Source: Sphingobacteriia bacterium
GTDB lineage: Bacteria > Bacteroidota > Bacteroidia > NS11-12g > UBA955
DNA length: 5,135 nucleotides
Assembly (NCBI GenBank): GCA_021151535.1
Contig: JAGKXC010000120.1
Span: 1-5,135, forward strand
Direction: 5' to 3'
Shown: positions 1-5,135 of the stretch, piece after piece
Position numbering within the stretch: position 1 is the stretch's first letter
Layout of the letters: every line of letters begins with the position of its first letter
Translations under genes and position numbers: made by a program
Notes under the pieces: model-generated
The model's input: the letters and a program-made list of their open reading frames with translations, nothing else
Told to the model about the DNA's origin: nothing
Databases searched by the model: none

Positions 1-935
1 GCATTGTAATTCGCATTATCATATTTCACTGCTTGGTTGTAACAATAAATTGCACTGTCCATATCTTTACGTAATTCCCAAACATAACCTTTGGTGTACC
101 ACAAGTTTGAGTTTGTTGGATCAACCGATAATTGTTTGGTGATATCATCATATAGCTTAATCTCCTGTTTTACAGTGATATAGAAATTAGTTAATACACT
201 AAACAAACCAGCATCATTTGGATTTTTTTCTCTCGCACTTCTAACAATTGCTTCAGCTTTTGCAGTATCGCCAGCGCTCAAGTATGATTTTGACAAACTC
301 TCAATCAACAATGGCTGATAATTTCCAGCAGCTACTAAGTTTTCCATTGTAGCTAATCCACTTGCCTTGTCTTTAGAGTTATAAGCACAAATCACTAACT
401 TCTCAACAAAGAAATTTCGATCAATCTTGTTGTTTCTCAAAGAATTAGAAGCAGCAGTGTCAAGTCTATCGTATAATGGCAATAAAACACTGTAATACTT
501 CAAAATTTCATCATAATCACTCTTGTCGAAATACTGAAATGATTCATTTAATCCAGCAATAAAAGATCTACCCAATTCTTCATTAGCTTGTTCAATCATG
601 GCTGCTTTTTTAACTTCCTTACTATTATAAAAGTCATTAATTGCAGTAATTGAAATCAAACCAGCTTTATCGGCATAAGTTTTAAATTGATCCAATCCCC
701 TATTGTCATAAACTCGGCTGTAAACCATGCTCTTAATCAAGAACATTTTTGGCAAAGTTGCAGATTTTGGATTAACAGCGGCTTTGTCAATTTCTTCTTT
801 TGCGCTGATTAAATCTTCGGCAGACTGACTAAATAAAGAATACTCTGCTGAATTTACAGCTTGAATTTGAGCAAGAACATCTTGAGACGACCACATTAAA
901 GAGGCAGCCACTAAAATTTTACCAAAATTTTTCAT
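1..935 (-). CDS. Exported tetratricopeptide-repeat (TPR) protein, C-terminus beyond the window
   Basis: The frame is open for 311 codons from ATG at 935 to the left edge, so the 3' end is missing. Residues 1-22 form a Sec signal peptide: K2 and K6, a hydrophobic stretch around I7-W15, and a likely cleavage after V-L-A (20-22) before Q23. The mature protein should therefore be periplasmic or outer-membrane associated. It is helical throughout. Three TPR-like units are visible near the end of what can be read, at about 206-239, 240-273 and 276-309; the last has the typical W-Y-x-K-G-Y ... A-I-x-C-Y-x-Q-A-V spacing. Less regular helical pairs lie before them. TPRs are protein-binding scaffolds, so no enzymatic role is claimed. 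The start is one base after the gyrA stop (TAA-C-ATG), which suggests co-transcription and coupled translation. A second in-frame ATG at 953 would add six residues and overlap gyrA; the start at 935 is preferred because it puts the signal peptide at the very N-terminus. No Shine-Dalgarno sequence precedes either start. The specific function is unknown. Confidence 0.88.
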   Translation of the reverse strand, partial: MKNFGKILVAASLMWSSQDVLAQIQAVNSAEYSLFSQSAEDLISAKEEIDKAAVNPKSATLPKMFLIKSMVYSRVYDNRGLDQFKTYADKAGLISITAINDFYNSKEVKKAAMIEQANEELGRSFIAGLNESFQYFDKSDYDEILKYYSVLLPLYDRLDTAASNSLRNNKIDRNFFVEKLVICAYNSKDKASGLATMENLVAAGNYQPLLIESLSKSYLSAGDTAKAEAIVRSAREKNPNDAGLFSVLTNFYITVKQEIKLYDDITKQLSVDPTNSNLWYTKGYVWELRKDMDSAIYCYNQAVKYDNANYN

Positions 936-936
936 G

Positions 937-3522
937 TTATTCGTTGGTTTCATTGGTTGATTCTGAGTTGTTTTCTGGTTCTACCACATCATTTGAATCA
1001 GTATTATTGGCAACTACATCTCCATCAATTACAGCGTCTTCATCCACTTCCTCATCCTCTTCTCTTGGTGTTTTTGCAAGTCCTGCGATTGAATCTTTTT
1101 CTTTCAAATTGATCAATCTCACACCTTGAGCCGCTCTACCCATTACTCTCAACTTATCAACTGCTGATCTGATTGTCATTCCGCTCTTACAGATAATCAT
1201 CAAACCATCTTGATCCGTTACCGATAAAATACCTACCAAAACGCCTGTTTTTTCAGTGATTGAAATGGTTTTCACACCTTTACCGCCCCTACCTGTAATT
1301 CTGTAGTCGTCAACATCGGTGCGCTTACCATAACCTTTTTCACTTAAAACCAAGATTGTGGTGTCACTTGAATTTGGATTTACACAAACCATGCCAATAA
1401 CCTCATCCGCGTCAGACTCTAAGGTAACACCTTTCACTCCTGCAGCAGTTCTACCCATTGGGCGAACGGTTTTTTCTGGGAAACGAATGGCTTTACCCAT
1501 TTTCTTGGCGATTAACACTTCGCTTTCACCATCGGTTAAACAAGCTTGTAACAATTCATCGCCATCCCTTACGGTAATTGCGTTAATACCATTTACACGA
1601 GGTCTTGAATACGCTTCCAAGGAAGTCTTTTTAACAATACCCTTTTTGGTAACCATGATGATAGAATTATTGTTCAAATAATCTTCATCTTTCAAATTTT
1701 TAACATTCAAATAAGCTTTGACCTTATCATCGGATGGAATGTTAATCAAATTCTGAATAGGTCTACCCTTGGTGTTCTTCTGGCCTTCAGGAATTTCATA
1801 AACCTTCAACCAGAAGCATCTACCCTGTTCAGTAAATAACAATAAGTAGTTGTGCGTTGTAGCAACAAATAGATGTTCTACGAAATCTTCATCTCTATGT
1901 GCTACTCCACGCAGGCCTTTTCCTCCTCTATTTTGCTCCTTATATTGAGCCAACTGAGTACGTTTGATATAACCTAAATGTGAAATGGTAATTACCACGT
2001 CTTCATCAGGAATTAAATCTTCAATGTTGATTTCTTCAGCATTAAATACGATTTCAGTTTTACGTTTATCGCCATACTTCTCTTTTACTTCTAGAATTTC
2101 CGTTTTGATGATATCCATTCTCAATTGCTCACTTTCAAGAATTGATTCGTAATACTGAATTTCTTTCAATACTTCCTGATATTCTTCGCGGATTTTCTCG
2201 ATTTCAAGACCAGTTAATCGCTGCAAACGCATATCCAAAATGGCTTTAGATTGAATTTCGGATAAGCCAAACTGACTCATCAAACCTTCCTTCGCCATTT
2301 CGGGGTTCTTAGAGTTTCTAATCAATGCGATAACAGCATCAAGGTTATCTAGGGCGATGATTAAACCTTCTAAAATATGAATACGCTTGCGCGCCTCTTC
2401 CAATAAATACTTGGTTCTTCTTAAAACAATTTCATGGCGATGCTCCACATAATGATGAATCAAATCTCTTAAATTCAACATTTCCGGCTTTCCATGCACC
2501 AAAGCAATGTTATTTACAGAGAAGCTGCTTTGAAGTGGTGTGTATTTGTACAATTGATTCAAGATGATATTTGGAATTGCATCTCTCTTCAATTCAAATA
2601 CAATACGCATTCCCTGTCTTCCACTCTCATCTCTCACCGCTGAAATGCCTTCAATCATTTTCTCGTTGATCAAATCAACCGTTTTCAAAATGATTTGCGT
2701 TGGAGTTACCTGGTAAGGAACCTCTGTTACAATAATCATTTCTTTGCCTGTTGAAGTTACCTCAACTTCCGCTTTACCGCGCATTACTACCCTTCCTCTA
2801 CCCGTTTCAAATGCATCTTTAATACCTTCCACGCCATAGATGATACCGCCAGTTGGAAAATCCGGGCCTTTAACGAATTGCATCAACTCGGTTGCCGTGA
2901 TTTCCTTATTGTCGATATAGGCTATAACTCCATCGCAAACTTCCGATAAATTGTGAGGCGCCATATTGGTTGCCATACCAACAGCAATTCCACTGGCACC
3001 ATTTACCAAAAGATTCGGAATTTTAGCCGGCATAACCGTTGGCTCCTCCAAACTTTCGTCGAAGTTTGGCCTGAAATCCACAGTGTCCTTGTCGATATCT
3101 ACCATCATTTCCTCCGCAATTTTCCTCAATCTTGCTTCGGTATAACGCATAGCCGCCGGCGGATCACCGTCGATTGAACCGTAGTTACCCTGTCCATCTA
3201 CAAATGGATATCGTAAGCTCCAATCTTGAGCCATCCTTACCATCGTGTCGTATACACTGCTATCGCCGTGAGGGTGGTACTTACCCAATACCTCACCAAC
3301 AATACGTGCAGATTTCTTATATGGTCTAGATGCGCCTAATCCTAGCTCAACCATTCCATAAAGAACCCTTCTGTGTACAGGTTTTAAACCATCGCGTACA
3401 TCTGGTAATGCGCGAGATACAATTACTGACATCGAATAATCGATGTATGCCGTTTTCATTTCATCCTCGATGTTAATCTGGATGATTCTTCCATGATTTA
3501 CGTTTTCGTTAAGCTCTTCCAT
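937..3522 (-). CDS. gyrA: DNA gyrase subunit A
   Basis: This is the complete A subunit of DNA gyrase (861 residues; E. coli 875). It breaks and rejoins DNA in the A2B2 enzyme that introduces negative supercoils using ATP; GyrB is encoded elsewhere. The breakage-reunion part spans about residues 15-500. It holds the quinolone region H-P-H-G-D-S-S-V-Y-D (83-92), catalytic Y127 with R126, and the DNA-intercalating isoleucine I179. S88 and D92 match E. coli S83 and D87, so the usual resistance positions are unmutated. The C-terminal DNA-wrapping beta-pinwheel (about 510-815) begins with the GyrA box Q-N-R-G-G-K-G (530-536), the feature that separates GyrA from ParC. Later blades carry degenerate boxes near 640, 690, 743-749 (T-G-R-G-G-K-G) and 795. 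The tail (821-861) is acidic: 17 of 41 residues are D/E, with no K/R. The start is fixed by an in-frame TGA directly before the ATG, and the next Met (22) lies inside the conserved I-N-I-E-D-E-M segment. The stop is TAA. Confidence 0.98.
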   Translation of the reverse strand: MEELNENVNHGRIIQINIEDEMKTAYIDYSMSVIVSRALPDVRDGLKPVHRRVLYGMVELGLGASRPYKKSARIVGEVLGKYHPHGDSSVYDTMVRMAQDWSLRYPFVDGQGNYGSIDGDPPAAMRYTEARLRKIAEEMMVDIDKDTVDFRPNFDESLEEPTVMPAKIPNLLVNGASGIAVGMATNMAPHNLSEVCDGVIAYIDNKEITATELMQFVKGPDFPTGGIIYGVEGIKDAFETGRGRVVMRGKAEVEVTSTGKEMIIVTEVPYQVTPTQIILKTVDLINEKMIEGISAVRDESGRQGMRIVFELKRDAIPNIILNQLYKYTPLQSSFSVNNIALVHGKPEMLNLRDLIHHYVEHRHEIVLRRTKYLLEEARKRIHILEGLIIALDNLDAVIALIRNSKNPEMAKEGLMSQFGLSEIQSKAILDMRLQRLTGLEIEKIREEYQEVLKEIQYYESILESEQLRMDIIKTEILEVKEKYGDKRKTEIVFNAEEINIEDLIPDEDVVITISHLGYIKRTQLAQYKEQNRGGKGLRGVAHRDEDFVEHLFVATTHNYLLLFTEQGRCFWLKVYEIPEGQKNTKGRPIQNLINIPSDDKVKAYLNVKNLKDEDYLNNNSIIMVTKKGIVKKTSLEAYSRPRVNGINAITVRDGDELLQACLTDGESEVLIAKKMGKAIRFPEKTVRPMGRTAAGVKGVTLESDADEVIGMVCVNPNSSDTTILVLSEKGYGKRTDVDDYRITGRGGKGVKTISITEKTGVLVGILSVTDQDGLMIICKSGMTIRSAVDKLRVMGRAAQGVRLINLKEKDSIAGLAKTPREEDEEVDEDAVIDGDVVANNTDSNDVVEPENNSESTNETNE

Positions 3523-3564
3523 TCACAAAAACTTTATCTTACAAATAAAGCATTTAAGGCCACA

Positions 3565-3599
3565 TAAACATATAAAACAGTGAGGATGTTGCCCACAAA
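3565..3599 (-). promoter_or_regulatory. Candidate gyrA promoter, Bacteroidota type
   Basis: On the minus strand, TTTG (3599-3596) is followed after 23 bases by TATGTTTA (3572-3565). The second element matches the Bacteroidota -7 consensus TAnnTTTG at all defined positions but the last. The 23-base spacer is at the long end of what is reported for this promoter class. Transcription would begin near 3558, giving a leader of roughly 35 bases before the gyrA ATG. The region is AT-rich, so chance matches are likely. The location, between a terminator and the gene, is the main support. Confidence 0.28.
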
Positions 3600-3618
3600 T
3601 TGTGTACATTTTCCACAA
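3594..3618. promoter_or_regulatory. CACAA/TTGTG motif cluster with a DnaA-box-like 9-mer, possible operator
   Basis: Three copies of one pentamer lie in 25 bases: CACAA at 3594-3598, its complement TTGTG at 3600-3604, and CACAA again at 3614-3618. The first two form a perfect 11-base palindrome, CACAAATTGTG. The first and third are 20 bases apart, close to two helical turns. The third copy sits in TTTTCCACA (3609-3617, plus strand), which fits the DnaA-box consensus TTWTNCACA. The cluster overlaps or adjoins both candidate gyrA promoters, as an operator would. Which protein binds, if any, cannot be told from the sequence. Confidence 0.27.
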
Positions 3619-3645
3619 GTATTTTATATCAATTTTTGGATCCAA
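3614..3645 (-). promoter_or_regulatory. Alternative candidate gyrA promoter
   Basis: On the minus strand, TTG (3645-3643) lies 21 bases before TACTTGTG (3621-3614). The latter matches TAnnTTTG with one mismatch, and the spacing is more typical than in the candidate nearer the gene. If this one is used, the leader would be roughly 85 bases long and would contain the CACAA/TTGTG motif cluster. The sequence alone does not decide between the two candidates. Confidence 0.2.
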
Positions 3646-3655
3646 TAAATCCCAT

Positions 3656-3692
3656 AAAAAAAGGCCGTCTTCATCAAAGAAAACGGCCTTTT
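3656..3692 (-). terminator. Intrinsic terminator of the M16 protease-like gene
   Basis: A perfect 10-bp inverted repeat pairs AAAAGGCCGT (3659-3668) with ACGGCCTTTT (3683-3692) around a 14-base loop. In the loop, TTC (3670-3672) and GAA (3679-3681) can extend the stem past one mismatch. Read on the minus strand, the hairpin is followed by an uninterrupted run of seven Ts (3662-3656), the classic Rho-independent layout. It lies about 60 bases after the TAG stop at 3753 and isolates gyrA from upstream transcription. On the plus strand it is also followed by a short T-rich run, but no plus-strand gene needs it. Confidence 0.9.
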
Positions 3693-3704
3693 ATTTAAAT
3701 CGTA

Positions 3705-3732
3705 CTTAAGCGATTGAACCAATCAAATTAAG
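3705..3732. repeat. Small imperfect inverted repeat in the 3' UTR of the M16 gene
   Basis: CTTAA (3705-3709) pairs with TTAAG (3728-3732), and inside them GATTG (3712-3716) pairs with CAATC (3720-3724) around a 3-base loop. A 2/3-base internal bulge separates the two stems. It sits between the M16 stop codon and the terminator hairpin. It is AT-rich and would be weak in RNA. It could protect the 3' end, bind a protein, or be chance. Confidence 0.3.
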
Positions 3733-3752
3733 TCATTTAACACAATTAATAA

Positions 3753-5135
3753 CTATTTAGTTGGATTAGGCGATAAATTAGGTTGCTGGTAAGGTTTGCC
3801 GCTTGAAGTAGCTTTCACAGGCAATTTTGTACTTCCTGCTTTCAAGTATTTCACTTTACCAGTTCCGTCTGGGTTAATCATTTGCATTTTACCCATACCC
3901 AAAGCCTCTAATTTTGGTTGAATTACAGGCATATCACCCGCCGCCAATACAACCAATTGATCTAACTTCAATTGAGTTTTAGCCAATTCATTAATTTCAG
4001 CCAAAGAAATGTTTTGAATGATCTTAGTTCTTTCGTTTGCAATGGTTTCATTCAATCCACGGTTCATCAAATTTAACAAGTAACCTGCTTTCTGACCCAA
4101 AGATTCATAATCCAATGCTTCAGAAGCCAACAAAGCTGATTTAGTGAATGCAAACTCATCAGCTGTCATACCAGAGGTTTGGTAACGCTTTAATTCGTCT
4201 ACAATTTCAATTACAGCGCTATCTGTGGCTCTTTTTAATACGCCAGCAGAAATTGTGTAGTTTCCTGGCAAATTCTTATAATTTGCGCCAAATCTACCGT
4301 TAATACCATACGTCCAACCTTTGTCTTCTCTAATATTCAAATTCAAACGTGAGTTAAAGTTACCAGCGATTGCGAAATTCATGATACTGTTCTTAAAGTA
4401 AGTTCCAGTTGCGTCATAAGGCAATGATTTGAAACCGATATACAAATCAGTTTGGTCCGCATCAGGGTAACTTACACCAAACAATTGAGGAGTTTGGAAT
4501 GCTGGTGCAACAACTGGCATCACAGGTTTAATATCTTGTTTTGCCTTCCAATCATTCAAGAAAGCTAGTTTCTGCAAGATTTGTTCAGATTTCAATGGAC
4601 CAATTACAGCAACTTTGGTTATTGCAGGATTGTAAGTTTCATAATACTTTTTGCAATTTTCCAAGGTAACTTTATCATAATCAGCTTCTGTTTCAGTTCT
4701 ACCCAAAACATTATCGCCATTCATTAATTTTCTCCAAGCATTATTCGCACCTGCACTCTTGCTCTTCAATGAAGATGCAGCAGATTGCTTGGTACGTTTT
4801 TTATGCTTTTTAAATTCTCCTTCATCCCAACGAGGCTGGAACATCATTTCTTTAAATAGGGCGATGCTTGCATCCAACTTATCAATTTCACATGCAATTG
4901 TTGCAGTAGTTCCAGTAGTTCCCGCATTAAACGATACTGACGCACCCAATCTTTCGAATTCTTTTTCAAGATCAGCAGGAGTCTTGGTAGCAGTACCAAA
5001 ATTCAACATGTCGGCGGTCATCTCCGCAGTTCCAAATGGGAAGTTCTTACCGTCTTCCAATAATTGTCCACCTTCAATGTTCATTTGAACCAAAACGCGT
5101 GGAGTTTCATCAAAATAGGTAGACCAAATTTCGAT
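3753..5135 (-). CDS. M16 (insulinase/pitrilysin) family peptidase-like protein, C-terminal non-catalytic half, 5' end beyond the window
   Basis: The frame is open from the right edge to TAG at 3753, giving 460 residues. The N-terminus lies outside; the TTG at 5093 is not a believable start because M16-like sequence continues upstream of it (Y-F-D-E-T-P-R-V). Counting from the window edge, residues 15-140 form an M16 N-domain fold (V-Q-M-N-I-E-G-G, then M-L-N-F-G-T near 43-48 and L-G-A-S-V near 63). At the place where active members carry the zinc motif H-x-x-E-H there is E-M-T-A-D (38-42), so this half cannot bind zinc in the usual way. An M16 C-domain follows from about 155. It includes N-I-R-E-D-K-G-W-T-Y-G with R269 and Y276, the R/Y pair that helps hold substrate in M16B enzymes. 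The last 35 or so residues form a polar, K/P/S-rich tail. It is either the second half of a fused two-unit peptidase or the R/Y partner of a separate HxxEH subunit encoded just upstream. It is likely exported as in relatives, but the signal region is not visible. A terminator closes the gene. Confidence 0.9.
   Translation of the reverse strand: MEIWSTYFDETPRVLVQMNIEGGQLLEDGKNFPFGTAEMTADMLNFGTATKTPADLEKEFERLGASVSFNAGTTGTTATIACEIDKLDASIALFKEMMFQPRWDEGEFKKHKKRTKQSAASSLKSKSAGANNAWRKLMNGDNVLGRTETEADYDKVTLENCKKYYETYNPAITKVAVIGPLKSEQILQKLAFLNDWKAKQDIKPVMPVVAPAFQTPQLFGVSYPDADQTDLYIGFKSLPYDATGTYFKNSIMNFAIAGNFNSRLNLNIREDKGWTYGINGRFGANYKNLPGNYTISAGVLKRATDSAVIEIVDELKRYQTSGMTADEFAFTKSALLASEALDYESLGQKAGYLLNLMNRGLNETIANERTKIIQNISLAEINELAKTQLKLDQLVVLAAGDMPVIQPKLEALGMGKMQMINPDGTGKVKYLKAGSTKLPVKATSSGKPYQQPNLSPNPTK

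Noticed and set aside
944..1129. Open frame on the plus strand opposite the 3' end of gyrA
   Set aside because: It is a low-complexity S/T-rich translation created by the complement of the acidic gyrA tail; it has no domain and no start signal.
1358..1681. Open frame on the plus strand inside gyrA
   Set aside because: It lies wholly antisense to the conserved gyrase C-terminal domain and resembles no protein I know.
2953..3177. Open frame on the plus strand inside gyrA
   Set aside because: It is antisense to the breakage-reunion domain, whose sequence is strongly constrained; a shadow frame.
3247..3261. Possible quinolone-resistance mutation in gyrA
   Set aside because: The codons for S88 and D92 (E. 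coli S83 and D87) encode the usual sensitive residues. S89 in place of E. coli A84 looks like ordinary lineage variation.
937..3522. Assignment to topoisomerase IV subunit A (parC) instead of gyrA
   Set aside because: The protein has a full-length C-terminal pinwheel with the GyrA box Q-N-R-G-G-K-G, which ParC lacks.
3589..3597. Second DnaA box, TTGCCCACA
   Set aside because: It has two mismatches at defined positions of the consensus, too weak to call on its own. A replication origin is not supported by one good box.
4759..5088. Open frame on the plus strand inside the M16 gene
   Set aside because: It is antisense to a clear M16 domain, with no independent support.
5091..5093. TTG as the start codon of the M16 gene
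   Set aside because: The frame stays open to the window edge, and the 14 extra residues continue in the M16 style. The true start is outside the window.
1..5135. A new defence, mobile or otherwise undescribed system
   Set aside because: Only three genes are present, each of a known family. No repeats, transposase, integrase, CRISPR units, or toxin-antitoxin-like small genes were seen.

Overview
The window is AT-rich bacterial DNA with three genes, all on the minus strand. It most likely comes from a member of the Bacteroidota. The evidence is the overall style of the GyrA protein, the absence of Shine-Dalgarno sequences before the starts, and possible promoter elements of the TTG / TAnnTTTG type. 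GyrA carries S rather than T at the main quinolone position and has a P-P-A-A-M-R-Y active-site context, which to my eye is closer to Chitinophagales/Cytophagales-like sequences than to Flavobacterium. The placement below phylum level is a guess.

In transcription order (right to left), the window opens inside a gene for a zinc-protease-like M16 (insulinase/pitrilysin) protein. Only its C-terminal, apparently non-catalytic half is present. It ends at 3753 and is followed by a strong intrinsic terminator (3656-3692). A 230-base intergenic region (3523-3752) then holds the terminator, candidate promoter elements and a cluster of CACAA/TTGTG motifs that includes a DnaA-box-like 9-mer. Next comes the complete gyrA (3522-937), encoding the 861-residue A subunit of DNA gyrase. 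One base after its stop codon begins a gene for an exported tetratricopeptide-repeat protein, which runs off the left edge of the window.

The M16 gene is a separate transcription unit. gyrA and the TPR gene look like one operon, because there is no room for a promoter or terminator between them. gyrA is essential housekeeping (negative supercoiling together with GyrB, which is not in this window). The TPR protein is periplasmic or surface-located by its signal peptide and has no obvious mechanistic link to gyrase. I see no mobile element, CRISPR array, RNA gene or new multi-gene system. The window is essentially ordinary chromosomal DNA, and the observations worth a second look are regulatory or contextual.
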